Of a DNA stretch of 21,659 bases, positions 11,201 to 18,777 are shown one piece after another. Within the stretch, counting starts at the first letter, position 1. Every line of letters begins with the position of its first letter. This stretch comes from a virus: IMG/VR virus record IMGVR_UViG_3300047300_000661, positions 1 through 21,659 of that record; one strand, 5' to 3'. The notes below the pieces were generated by a model. The model was given only the letters and a program-made list of their open reading frames with translations. It made no database searches and had not been told where the DNA came from. Made by a program: the position numbers and the translations under genes.

Positions 11201-13452
11201 TTAACCGCAAGGGTCCAGCAGATATTACGGATATTACAAGCCCAGCATACTTTGATGAACTGTCATATGTTGTCAACAACTATATGCGTGGAGATGTCTT
11301 GATTGACAGAATCCTTGCTGGTGAATCACGTGAATCTCTGCTTGCTAACTGGGCTGGAACCCGTCAGGCTCGCTCTTATGCAGCAGAGTTTGGCAAGTCA
11401 CCTAGCGATATCGTAGCAATTATTGACAATCAGATTGCATATATCAATCGTTATCTGCCTAACCAGCAGGCACAATTGCTTGCTTCACAAGGTGAAGTTA
11501 AGGCTTCCGCCCTAGCCAATGCTTTGGCTGAAGAGATGCAGACAAATATTCTGACACCAATCCATCCAATGGATGTAAACTATTCGGTCAAGACATCTGG
11601 ACTCCAAAACTTCTCAGATGCTATTGATAGGTTGACATCTGCTGCTTGGGTTAAGTTGGCTACTCCTGAAAACAAAATTCGCTACGCTTGGGCAAGCACA
11701 GAGTACAAGCAGATTGTTGCTGAGAAAGCGCAACTACTTGCATCACAAGGCTACGAGATGACACCTAGTGTTATCCAAGGTATCCGTCAGTCTGCTGCGA
11801 CAGAGGTAGTACAGGAACTTGAGAATACATTCTACTCAATCCGTCGCGCTAATCGCGGTCTTTATGCAGCACGCACAGTGGCAGCATTCCCTACCGCTGC
11901 AGCATCAGGTATCTATCGCTACTCACGTCTAGCAGTTAAGAATCCCGATAGATTCTCAGTCTTACTTAACAGTTACTACAGCCTTTACAATACATTTGGC
12001 GTAGATAAGAATGGCAATAAGGTTGATAACCCACTTGATGCCGAGTTCTTTATTGTGCCAGGTACAAAGGAAATGGGTCTGGGAGATGGTCAGGGCTGGC
12101 GTCTAGGCGCACGAGCAACTAACTTTGCTGTCAACTTTGCAGGTCCTGCCTACACAGTTCCATTGGCACTAGGAACAGTTTATAAGATGTTCCAAGGAAC
12201 AGACAAGATTGCAAAGAAGGTTGTTAACGACACAATCGGTCATCTTCCTGGATATTCATATGACGAACTATTCCCTTATGGAGTAGAGACAAATGTTGCG
12301 AAACAACTACAGCGCACTGTTACACCAGGATGGTATGGCAATGCGTACAAGTATTTCTTCGGAGATGATGGAACTGTAGATTTTACTAACTCACTTTTAA
12401 GTCAGTATAAGTATCAGACTATCCTTTACGAGAACGGTCTTGGTCCTAAGCCAACAGATAAGAGCATTGAAAATGCTGCACGTCGCAACTATGGCTTGAA
12501 GGCTATGTGGCAATTTGGCTCAATCGTTGGTTCACCAGTATATGTTGAGACAAAGCCAGCATCAATTTTCCAGACACTCTTTAATGCTAAGGCAGATGCA
12601 GCGGTTGCTCAGGGTTACACCCGTTCAGAGGCTGCACAGATTGCAGAAGATTATCTAAACCTTCACGTCAATCTTCCTAAGGGTTCAATCTCTAAGGACC
12701 TTCTTAAGCAGAAATCTTCAGGCAAGGTTATCTATGTTCCACGCACACAGGAAACAGTTGACCGAATCTGGAAAGACCACGCTGATTTGGCAAAGCAACT
12801 AGAACTTAATGACCCACGCTTAGTTGGTCTTATGACTGCAGACCTTCCAATGGGAACAGACCCACAGGTTGGTAAGTTCCTTGATGACCCTAATCGTTCT
12901 TTGCCAGGTGGCAATACCCTCAATAAGAGAGTTAAGTCTGTTACTGAATTAGAGAATGACTTGGAGAAGTCACGTTTCTGGAAGGCTTACACAGACCTTA
13001 AGACAGAGTACAACAATGCAGCCAAGGCTGCTGGTTATGCAAGTTACCTTAGTGTTCCTGAACTCAAGGAATCACTACGTAGTTATGCAAAGACTCTAGG
13101 TAAAGCAAATAACTCTTGGGGTATTGAATACGGTCAGGGTGCTAGTGGAGATAATGCTGCACTATTTGCTAACGGTATGGCAATTGCTCTTAACAACAAG
13201 AAGTATATGGAGCAGTACGGCAACGGTCAGTTCTGGCAGCACGCTAAGGCTTTGATGCAGTACCGAGATAGTTATGCAAAACTTTATGCAGATGTACCTG
13301 CTGGTTCTAAGGGATATGTGCAAGAGAAATGGGTGGAATACCTAAACTCAAGTCTTAAGCAATGGGACCCAGCATTGCAGAATCTTATCAACATTTATTT
13401 CATTAATGACAATCTCCGCGAGACGGTTGTTAAGGTTAAGGAGAGCAAGTAA
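8215..13452 (+). CDS. Giant putative internal virion (DNA-ejection) protein, 1745 aa
   Basis: This is a very long, mostly helical protein. The N-terminus has Gly/Ala-rich apolar segments (about residues 13-32 and 245-270, GGISGGLAVVKAGAKAAGF) able to enter membranes. Long charged helical stretches follow (roughly 730-960). A segment at about 1210-1260 (RRANRGLYAARTVAAFPTAA, then YRYSRLAVKNPDRF) recalls the large capsid-enclosed proteins of marine and short-tailed phages. No catalytic motif (lysozyme, MuF, polymerase) was recognised. Location between portal and capsid genes, instead of after the tail genes, argues against a tape measure. The proposed role is an ejected or portal-core protein that helps DNA cross the host envelope, by analogy with the T7 internal virion proteins. 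Start and stop both overlap neighbours (TAATG). Confidence 0.6.
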   Translation: MSLWSDFTDALKGVAKGVATGGIGGGIAAGFKEAAPLVKDVAAPVAKAIGKQAAKTGSGIMQGLGAAGYTPGEGPGNVIAQAGVQIGTSKVANIAQATTGADLTEKARKSLLDINTAATERQVKQYDPLLQSSLLAEKKVFSPFIKRPISTAGLLADPTSPLYDAGQYGSGFQLSDVQDAYNRSEKVSLGVSLSKTLLNAGLHVTGLSDNAKEAGLDLDKANLWDDNDIQKYFVDNTLGRYMSGLTDAVVGNVAIQGGISGGLAVVKAGAKAAGFVNTLNVKDVATLTKLEDLATTHINGTQKTVFGSDIDRLATSKDINEILDILEPHSNNPRLANLVMQTEDPSVVRDFILADKGYGPAIERLATLKRSDDLWIMSDAGKEHYADFVKNGQYRELTVEQRQRVGAAFDDSIAKNPKHQEIYDAFLRDETIKGPITPDMAARGIEPGQIDSVPRVFGKNYVPAEPKVLNGVYTNARKRASELRVATVTRDYSNVGGVTQRLIGRGGATTALIKFVSTKMPRGVVTNSGIRPLDAIEEINAHFDDIAAFRSGNSMIKLSPVESIPASEYRRRFIAKYLEAQSDGQRGIILDELNKTLMRDVARTQGITRLQDIDKFVEDAMNNIRKYQNDLAENSFAMDPSGMRVKVDPETQRQLRNATPLLPVAEIERQIIAARRGKKAQVTGIGKDVAQFGFELGNKAFSFTQLVRPSYIGKNSIIEPMLVSTMSLGSKVLTDNFKSYSSSILDDMRKNATIAIRKAKNINSSEKKALAEDFTRLTEQANESVQMLDNHVAEWIDYFVTKDGVSPATRLSNSEIVKRELRAAERVIRDIEVKMNAAAPEFSTSFDKLPSLYNLTRRTQYLKTLKNPKYGSDIANAEAAISKAAGDINTLAPDLNKINQSIADEYKKIEAVFAELGPVQIAKAKKFSVADNKVVESSTKDTFSVRLANGEVIDNIPTFGNKQNLGTAYQSEIANTHTRQIELTGDKIFAQKVNMFNRKGPADITDITSPAYFDELSYVVNNYMRGDVLIDRILAGESRESLLANWAGTRQARSYAAEFGKSPSDIVAIIDNQIAYINRYLPNQQAQLLASQGEVKASALANALAEEMQTNILTPIHPMDVNYSVKTSGLQNFSDAIDRLTSAAWVKLATPENKIRYAWASTEYKQIVAEKAQLLASQGYEMTPSVIQGIRQSAATEVVQELENTFYSIRRANRGLYAARTVAAFPTAAASGIYRYSRLAVKNPDRFSVLLNSYYSLYNTFGVDKNGNKVDNPLDAEFFIVPGTKEMGLGDGQGWRLGARATNFAVNFAGPAYTVPLALGTVYKMFQGTDKIAKKVVNDTIGHLPGYSYDELFPYGVETNVAKQLQRTVTPGWYGNAYKYFFGDDGTVDFTNSLLSQYKYQTILYENGLGPKPTDKSIENAARRNYGLKAMWQFGSIVGSPVYVETKPASIFQTLFNAKADAAVAQGYTRSEAAQIAEDYLNLHVNLPKGSISKDLLKQKSSGKVIYVPRTQETVDRIWKDHADLAKQLELNDPRLVGLMTADLPMGTDPQVGKFLDDPNRSLPGGNTLNKRVKSVTELENDLEKSRFWKAYTDLKTEYNNAAKAAGYASYLSVPELKESLRSYAKTLGKANNSWGIEYGQGASGDNAALFANGMAIALNNKKYMEQYGNGQFWQHAKALMQYRDSYAKLYADVPAGSKGYVQEKWVEYLNSSLKQWDPALQNLINIYFINDNLRETVVKVKESK

Positions 13453-14597
13453 TGTGGGAACTTAATGCCGCAGGCACTGGCTATAGTTGGACAGGTGGGG
13501 GAAACCCAACAACACCTCCACCACCATTGCCAGTTAAAATCCCAGCAAAGGGCAGCAAGGCTCAGAAGACATACATCTGGTTCCCTAATGCAAAGGGTGA
13601 ACTTGTCAAGATGGAGTCATCTATTGCAAAGAAGTCATTTGCCACTTTAACCGAGGCACAGCAGACAGCACTTGCACAGTACCTACTTAATACAAACGTT
13701 ACCCCAACCACTTCATCACTTAAGTCTATCTGGGATAAGGTGATAGACGGCGCTGTAGCAGAGTATAAGGCTGGTAAGAAGAGCACCCCTTGGGATGTGC
13801 TTGCTACCGTAACAGCAAATACTCCAATCAGTACTGGCATCACAGAAACCGTAGTTAAAGACTTTAGCCCAACAAGTGCTAACGCTTATCTTAACAATGT
13901 TGCAGCATCTATTGGCTATGACATTACTGCACTTTCTGATGAAGATAGAAAAGACTTTGCAGCCAAACTCAAAGAGGCTGCTGGTGAATCAGGCAAGCAG
14001 ACAACTAGAGTTACAACAGCCGAAGGCAAAGTAACTACTATTACTCCTGACCTATTTGACCCTAAGACATTTGCTGAGAACTGGTTATGGGCTAAGGTTA
14101 ACCTAAACGATGTTGCTAAACTTCCTGCATCTGCAGTAACACAGTTAAGTACAGTTAAAAAAGTGCTAGATGGATTTAATATTGACTACCTATCTCAATC
14201 AGAGATTAATCAGTTGTCTGTCGGTCTTGCTTCAAAGAAACTAACAACACAGGCAATCATTGATAAGTATCGCCCAGAGGCAATTAAGAATTATCCTCTA
14301 TTGGCTGACCGACTCAATGCAAATCCAAGTGCTACAGTTATGGATATCCTAGAACCAGCGATTAATATCATTTCTAAGTGGCTTGAGATTCCTAAGTCTG
14401 AAGTAAAACTAAACAATAAGTTTCTAGACAAGTATGCACGTCCAGACGGGGTTGCTGGCAAGGTCGCAATGCCAAGCCTTTACGACCTAGAGGTAATGGT
14501 TAAGACAAGCGAAGATGCTGATAAGACATCTTGGGCAAACGAGGCTGCACGCGATGGTGCGGTTGGACTAGCACGAGCGATGGGATTTGGTATCTAA
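13452..14597 (+). CDS. Probable virion protein with Pro-rich N-terminus, 381 aa
   Basis: After a short N-terminus (MWELNAAGTGYSWTGGG) there is a proline run (TTPPPPLPVKIP, about 20-31) and a strand (KTYIWFPNAKGELVKM). The rest is largely helical and Ala/Leu/Lys-rich, including a dimer-like segment at about 255-330, and ends WANEAARDGAVGLARAMGFG. It is coupled to the giant protein gene by TAATG. No known fold is recognised. Together with its two neighbours it probably forms a set of internal or connector proteins; a separate enzymatic role cannot be excluded. Confidence 0.7.
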   Translation: MWELNAAGTGYSWTGGGNPTTPPPPLPVKIPAKGSKAQKTYIWFPNAKGELVKMESSIAKKSFATLTEAQQTALAQYLLNTNVTPTTSSLKSIWDKVIDGAVAEYKAGKKSTPWDVLATVTANTPISTGITETVVKDFSPTSANAYLNNVAASIGYDITALSDEDRKDFAAKLKEAAGESGKQTTRVTTAEGKVTTITPDLFDPKTFAENWLWAKVNLNDVAKLPASAVTQLSTVKKVLDGFNIDYLSQSEINQLSVGLASKKLTTQAIIDKYRPEAIKNYPLLADRLNANPSATVMDILEPAINIISKWLEIPKSEVKLNNKFLDKYARPDGVAGKVAMPSLYDLEVMVKTSEDADKTSWANEAARDGAVGLARAMGFGI

Positions 14598-14598
14598 T

Positions 14599-15924
14599 AT
14601 GGCTAGAGAAAAAATAGAACCAACCGTAACAATCGGTGGTGCGCCCGCAGGATATCAACCACTAACTACCTTGCAGTCTACTGCTAATTTTGGTGGCGCT
14701 CCTACAGCATATGAACAAGTTGCTACACCTAACTATATTACAGGTGCTGGCGTTCCTGGAGTACAGACATCTACTTACCGTGGATTTCGTGCAGCAGAAG
14801 AAGCATCTAATGCACCATTTTATGCAGCGAACCCTGATTATGTAGCAGCAATGATGGCACCTGAACCAACTCCACAGGCGCAAAATCAATATTCAACTGG
14901 TCTAAATGGAGAACTTCTTTTTAATGGTCAACCATTTACTGGCACATATAATGGCAAGACATACAAGAATGGTTTACCTGTTACAAGTTCAACTGCAGAT
15001 GGAACGATTCCAGCAGCATCTACTGGTCCAACTCTTGCTAAAGATACATTCAAGAATACTCTTGCACTGTTTTTTGGTCAGGCTGAAGTTGCAAAACCTT
15101 GGGTTGACGAACTATACAAACTAACTAATCCTTATTATAAGACTGGCTCCACAGTTGATGAGGCTCTTAACCTTGCCCTTCAAGAAGGACGCAATAATCC
15201 TAATCTTAAAGAATTTACTAATCGCTTCAAGGGAATCTTTGACCTACAAGATAAGTTGGTTAAAGGCATTGCAGTGACAGTTCCAACAATTGCTGAGTTT
15301 ATTGCATCTGAAGCAAAGATGGGCGATGTTCTTAACCAGGCTGGTCTGGGAGCACTTAATACTCAGGCTTATCTTGGTGACATTATTGGCAAGGGTGTTA
15401 ACGTTACAGAGTTCACCAACCGAATCAACAATGTTTACCAGCGCATTGACGCATTGCCTGCACAGGCTAAGAGTTTTATATCTCAATACCTACCAACTAT
15501 GGACAAGACTCAACTCGCAAAGTTCGTCCTTGGTGGAGAAAAGATGGCAGCAGATTTAGTGAAGGAACTTTCAGGTATGGAAGTACAGGCTGCGGGTGCA
15601 GCACAAGGTCTTACTACAGACCTAGCAACAGCACAAGATATTGCAGCCCAGGGCTACGGATACCAGGAATCACTTACTGGTTTCGGAACAATCAAGAAGG
15701 CATTGCCTGGATATGAGAAGTTGCTTGAAATGCGTACTGGGCAAGACATCCAGACATCTGATGTCCAGTCTATGTTGCAGAAGGCTACATTCAACAAGTC
15801 AGTTAAAGAGCAAGAGCAACTACAGAAAGTTGCTGAAGAAGAAGCAGCACGATTCCAGTCACGTTCTGGAAACATTGGAAGCAAATCGTTTGCATCAATG
15901 CAACGTGGTGCTGGCTTAATCTAA
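14599..15924 (+). CDS. Probable virion protein, 441 aa
   Basis: The N-terminal 130 residues are polar and repetitive in style, with two GGAP-containing segments (TIGGAPAGYQPLTTLQ and NFGGAPTAYEQVATP) and a strand-turn segment LLFNGQPFTGTYNGKTYKNG. The remainder is helical and ends with a Gln/Glu-rich helix and the tail SRSGNIGSKSFASMQRGAGL, a type of C-terminus I associate with uncultured phage virion proteins. A TTG start at 14587 is possible, but ATG 14599, one base after the preceding stop, is preferred. It closes the group of three large genes before a 123-nt gap. Function unknown; internal virion or portal-associated protein likely. Confidence 0.68.
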   Translation: MAREKIEPTVTIGGAPAGYQPLTTLQSTANFGGAPTAYEQVATPNYITGAGVPGVQTSTYRGFRAAEEASNAPFYAANPDYVAAMMAPEPTPQAQNQYSTGLNGELLFNGQPFTGTYNGKTYKNGLPVTSSTADGTIPAASTGPTLAKDTFKNTLALFFGQAEVAKPWVDELYKLTNPYYKTGSTVDEALNLALQEGRNNPNLKEFTNRFKGIFDLQDKLVKGIAVTVPTIAEFIASEAKMGDVLNQAGLGALNTQAYLGDIIGKGVNVTEFTNRINNVYQRIDALPAQAKSFISQYLPTMDKTQLAKFVLGGEKMAADLVKELSGMEVQAAGAAQGLTTDLATAQDIAAQGYGYQESLTGFGTIKKALPGYEKLLEMRTGQDIQTSDVQSMLQKATFNKSVKEQEQLQKVAEEEAARFQSRSGNIGSKSFASMQRGAGLI

Positions 15925-16047
15925 ACAAGAATCCTGAGCGGACCGACCAGCCCCGCCAGCGTATAAGACTGGTAGCAAGAGCCAGCCAATTTCCCCGAAT
16001 TGACCTGAGGCTTGCGAACTAACTAATAGAGAAGGGTGGCAGTTGCT
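15925..16047 (+). ncRNA. Structured leader before the scaffold and capsid genes
   Basis: The gap folds by eye into a hairpin ACCAG/CTGGT (15946-15950 with 15969-15973) and a second domain. In the second domain GCAAGAGCC (15975-15983) pairs with GGCTTGC (16009-16015, two-base bulge) around an inner hairpin CAATT/AATTG with TCCCCG loop (15987-16002). No T run follows, so it is not a plain terminator. GGTGG lies eight bases before the scaffold ATG. The GC-rich, unrepeated sequence in a genome with otherwise minimal spacers suggests a functional RNA or processing site controlling late structural gene expression. No known riboswitch class is recognised. Confidence 0.5.
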
Positions 16048-16521
16048 ATGAGCAACAACTACTGGGACGAAGAAGAAGACGAAGATACAACTACATCTAC
16101 AAACACTGAAGCCGATAAAGGATTTAATAATCTCAGAAAGGCAAAACGTGCAGATGAAAAGCGTATCAAGGAACTCGAAGAAAAACTTGAAGTTTATGTC
16201 AAGAAGGAACGAGAAACCTCAGTCGCAAAAGTCCTAGAACAAAAGGGTGTGAATCCTAAAGCAGCAAGACTAATCCTCAAGGACCTAGACGAAGTTAACG
16301 AACAGTCAGTTTCTAACTGGCTAGAAGATAACGGAGATTTGTTCGGGATTACTCAAACTCAGGAAGCACCGCAAGCGAGTGAAACAGACCGTGCTGCATT
16401 ACGTCAGCAGGATGTTATGACTCAGGGTGCAATAACACCCGATAGAGCAGAGAACCTAAGTTTGCGAATGGACCAGGCAGATAACCTGGACGATTTCCTA
16501 AACGTTCTACGCTCACAATAA
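16048..16521 (+). CDS. Scaffold-like protein, 157 aa
   Basis: It is acidic at the N-terminus (DEEEDEDTTTSTNTEADKG), then has a charged coiled-coil helix (about residues 25-65, RKAKRADEKRIKELEEKLEV) and a short globular part (VLEQKGVNPKAARLILKDLD). A polar C-terminus ends in a helix (MDQADNLDDFLNVLRSQ). Position immediately before the major capsid gene, small size and coiled coil are what is expected of a capsid scaffolding protein that templates prohead assembly. An in-frame GTG at 16036 would add four residues; ATG 16048 is preferred for RBS spacing. It could be a target of the peptidase at 7015-7557 during maturation, which is inference. Confidence 0.72.
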   Translation: MSNNYWDEEEDEDTTTSTNTEADKGFNNLRKAKRADEKRIKELEEKLEVYVKKERETSVAKVLEQKGVNPKAARLILKDLDEVNEQSVSNWLEDNGDLFGITQTQEAPQASETDRAALRQQDVMTQGAITPDRAENLSLRMDQADNLDDFLNVLRSQ

Positions 16522-16563
16522 CCAAACTAATCATAGTTTCTAACACTTAAGGAATATACCTAA

Positions 16564-17517
16564 ATGGCAAACGCATATACAACCACAGGTTCTGGCTCCC
16601 TTGGCGGAACCGCTGGTGCTGCAGGTCTTGTCCAAAAGGCTTATGACCGTCTCTTGGAGTTCGCACTCCGCTCAGAGCCACTCATTCGCTCAGTCGCTGA
16701 CAAGCGCCCAGCAAACCAGTCAATCCCAGGTTCAACCGTTGTTCTACAGCGCTACGTTGACCTTACTGCTCAAACAACAGCACTTACAGAAGATGAAGAC
16801 CGCGATGCAGTAGCGCTATCTACTCCAACATCTGTGACAATCACACTTGCAGAATACGGAAACTCAGTTCTCGTAACTCGTGCACTTGAACTCTTCTCAC
16901 TTGCAGATGTTGACCCAGCAATTGCTAACATCATCGCATTCAACCTTGCTGACTCAATCGATTCAGTTGCAATGACAACACTTCGTGGTGGAACAAACGT
17001 AATCTACGCAGGTTCAACTGCTACATCAACAGCAACAATCACAGCAGCAGCAACACTTTCATCTGCTAACGTCCGCAAGGCAGTTGCAAAACTCCGTGCA
17101 GGCAAGGCAACAGGTCGTAAGGGTTCACTCTACTGGGCTGGTATCCACCCAGAAGTTTCACACGACCTCCGCGCTGAAACAGGTTCAGCAGGATGGCTCC
17201 TTCCAAATCAGTACGGTTCATCACAGGACCGCATCTGGGCAGGAGAAATCGGTACATACGAAGGTGCATACTTCGTAGAATCACCACGTCTCTACAACGC
17301 AACAGACGGCGCAGCATCTGCAAAGAACTACCGTACAATCATTGCAGGACAGCAGGCAATGGCAGAAGCAGTGGCTGAAGAACCACACGTAGTTATCGGA
17401 CCAGTTGTTGACAAGTTGATGCGTCACCGCCCAATGGGTTGGTACGGCGTACTCGGCTTTGCTCGCTACCGCGAAGAGGCTCTATACCGAATCGAATCAG
17501 GTTCATCAATCGCTTAG
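16564..17517 (+). CDS. Major capsid protein, HK97-fold, N4-gp56-like, 317 aa
   Basis: The length, the Ala/Thr/Ser-rich composition and the order of elements fit the N4-gp56-type major capsid proteins with the HK97 fold. They include a polar N-arm, a strand-rich PGSTVVLQRYVDLTAQTTAL segment (about 56-75), the A-domain-like VTITLAEYGNSVLVTRALEL (91-110), SLYWAGIHPEVSHDLR (167-182), and a C-terminal MGWYGVLGFARYREEALYRI. The long N-arm has no obvious separate delta domain. Codon use is shifted to C-ending codons (CTC, ATC, CGC, AAC) compared with adjacent genes, as expected for the most highly expressed phage gene. AGGA lies about ten bases before the ATG. Confidence 0.85.
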   Translation: MANAYTTTGSGSLGGTAGAAGLVQKAYDRLLEFALRSEPLIRSVADKRPANQSIPGSTVVLQRYVDLTAQTTALTEDEDRDAVALSTPTSVTITLAEYGNSVLVTRALELFSLADVDPAIANIIAFNLADSIDSVAMTTLRGGTNVIYAGSTATSTATITAAATLSSANVRKAVAKLRAGKATGRKGSLYWAGIHPEVSHDLRAETGSAGWLLPNQYGSSQDRIWAGEIGTYEGAYFVESPRLYNATDGAASAKNYRTIIAGQQAMAEAVAEEPHVVIGPVVDKLMRHRPMGWYGVLGFARYREEALYRIESGSSIA

Positions 17518-17530
17518 TTGATTGACGGGT

Positions 17531-17552
17531 GGGGCTAGGGAAACCTAGCCTC
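17531..17552 (+). terminator. Strong GNRA-loop hairpin after the capsid gene
   Basis: GGGGCTAGG (17531-17539) pairs with CCTAGCCTC (17544-17552; one G-U pair) around a GAAA tetraloop, a very stable RNA fold. It begins 14 nt after the capsid stop. No T run follows (ATCAGTAAG), so it is more likely a 3' stabiliser, processing signal or partial attenuator than a full intrinsic terminator. Confidence 0.55.
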
Positions 17553-17577
17553 ATCAGTAAGTTCATTAAGGAGAACA

Positions 17578-17847
17578 ATGGCAAATTATATATTCAGACC
17601 ACCTTATGTACTTGAGGGTCCATCTGGTAAGCATCGTTTGTTTTACTTTGCCACTTTACGCAAAGGTGTAAGTATCGCTAAAAGTGGTGGAGTCTATTCA
17701 CAAGTCCGTTATGTGGTCGATTCAACCATTGCAGATTATGAAGAGTTTTATGCTGGCGGATGTCAGCACGTAGTAAGTGACACAACAAAAGCAGCACTTA
17801 TTGCTGCAGGTGTCGGAGTAACAGAGGCGAACTTCACAGCACAGTAA
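17578..17847 (+). CDS. Small head-region protein, 89 aa
   Basis: The sequence MANYIFRPPYVLEGPSGKHR is followed by a beta-rich core (LFYFATLRKGVSIAKSGGVY) and a helical end (TKAALIAAGVGVTEANFTAQ). Short proteins with this MANYxF...GPxGxHRLFYF start and GVTEANFT end are, from memory, frequent just after capsid genes in related uncultured phages. A head decoration or completion role is possible from position only. It has a strong RBS (AAGGAG) and follows the capsid hairpin. Confidence 0.78.
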   Translation: MANYIFRPPYVLEGPSGKHRLFYFATLRKGVSIAKSGGVYSQVRYVVDSTIADYEEFYAGGCQHVVSDTTKAALIAAGVGVTEANFTAQ

Positions 17848-17856
17848 GGGACAAAA

Positions 17857-18291
17857 ATGAATTGCAGTCACATTAGCAGAGTTAAAGAGTGGGGCTTTAC
17901 AGAAGACCACAACTTTAAGGCAATCCTTTGGGATTGTGTTCTATGTGGAGAAGTATCTGATGTAGGTTGGCTTGGTCTAGATGACAACGAAGCAATTGAC
18001 CACACAGCCTGTGACGAAGATTGCTTTGGCTGTAAAGCCAGAGGACTTCAGTTTGGCACAGGAGATGCAAGCAGAGATATTCCAGACAAGAAGTGGACTG
18101 GTGAACTGCAGGCTTACCGAGATGCGAGAGCACAAGGTATCCAGCCAGCAGGAACAACACGTGCCCACGTTGAGGCAGCATACGAAGCGTCAGCGACATT
18201 AGGCAAGGCGTACAACGCCGAGACTATGCCGAAGACAAAAGATATAAACAAGAAAACAACCGAAGTACTCAAGGAAGTGGGAGCAATCTAA
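17857..18291 (+). CDS. Zinc-binding phage protein, 144 aa
   Basis: Cys and His residues cluster in the N-terminal half: C3, H5, C27-x2-C30 (CVLC), H49, C52, C56 and C59 (HTACDEDCFGCKARGLQFG). This suggests one or two zinc sites. The C-terminal half is helical (ELQAYRDARAQGIQPAGTTR) with a Lys-rich tail. The segment DCxxCKxxxLQ followed by AYRDARxQGIQPxGT resembles a widespread actinophage hypothetical family, from memory. Zinc may only stabilise the fold; DNA or protein binding is possible. RBS AAGGGAC. It is coupled to the next gene by TAATG. Confidence 0.8.
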   Translation: MNCSHISRVKEWGFTEDHNFKAILWDCVLCGEVSDVGWLGLDDNEAIDHTACDEDCFGCKARGLQFGTGDASRDIPDKKWTGELQAYRDARAQGIQPAGTTRAHVEAAYEASATLGKAYNAETMPKTKDINKKTTEVLKEVGAI

Positions 18292-18434
18292 TGTCAGTTA
18301 AAGGTGAGAAGTACACATCTAAGAAGGCTATGAAGAAGCACGAAAAGATGGAAGGCTCTAAAGAGCGTATGATGGAATACGGCAAGAAGTCTGCTAAGAA
18401 GGCTGTTGTCAAGAAGATGGGTAAGAAGAAGTAA
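18291..18434 (+). CDS. Lysine-rich micro-protein, 47 aa
   Basis: Translation gives MSVKGEKYTSKKAMKKHEKM, EGSKERMMEYGKKSAKKAVV and KKMGKKK. Roughly a third of its residues are Lys, with Met and few other hydrophobics, so it should be strongly basic and able to bind nucleic acid. It starts and ends with TAATG overlaps, which is the main support for such a short gene. It is the first of four consecutive TAATG-linked ORFs. A DNA-compacting or packaging-assist role is conceivable but not shown. Confidence 0.75.
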   Translation: MSVKGEKYTSKKAMKKHEKMEGSKERMMEYGKKSAKKAVVKKMGKKK

Positions 18435-18619
18435 TGCCTAACCCAACATCTAAGCCACCAGTTAAGACATCACCTGCCTTGACTGTTGAACAGCGTAAAA
18501 TACAGGAACGTGCCCGCATTAAGAAGTTACAGGAAGCAGAGAAGGCGCGTACGAGTTCATCTAATATGACTCCAGCACAAAAGGCTGCTTACCTTGAGCA
18601 AGGAAGAATGGGCTACTAA
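18434..18619 (+). CDS. Small charged protein, 61 aa
   Basis: A Pro/Ser/Thr-rich N-terminus (PNPTSKPPVKTSPALTV) leads into a charged helix (EQRKIQERARIKKLQEAEKA) and a short helix (MTPAQKAAYLEQGRMGY). It has no cysteine and no hydrophobic core, so it is likely disordered to helical. Start and stop are both TAATG overlaps with the neighbouring basic genes. No family is recognised. Confidence 0.75.
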   Translation: MPNPTSKPPVKTSPALTVEQRKIQERARIKKLQEAEKARTSSSNMTPAQKAAYLEQGRMGY

Positions 18620-18777
18620 TGAAGAAGACAGCAAAGGTTAAGAAGGTTGCTAAGGTAATGAAGGAGTTCAAATCAGGAACTCTCCACTCAGGTTCCAAAA
18701 AGGGACCAAAGGTTACCTCTAAGAAGCAGGCTATTGCTATCGCCTTGAGCGAAGCAAAGATGGCAAAGAAGAAGTAA
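18619..18777 (+). CDS. DUF6496-like basic protein, 52 aa
   Basis: The core KVMKEFKSGTLHSGSKKGP followed by KVTSKKQAIAIALSEA matches what I remember of the DUF6496 family, found in bacteria and phages: a helix, a GTLHSGSKKGP turn, and a second helix with QAIAIALSEA. Here it is flanked by extra Lys residues at both ends. The family has no established function; its basic nature suggests nucleic-acid association. The gene is coupled to both neighbours by TAATG. Confidence 0.82.
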   Translation: MKKTAKVKKVAKVMKEFKSGTLHSGSKKGPKVTSKKQAIAIALSEAKMAKKK

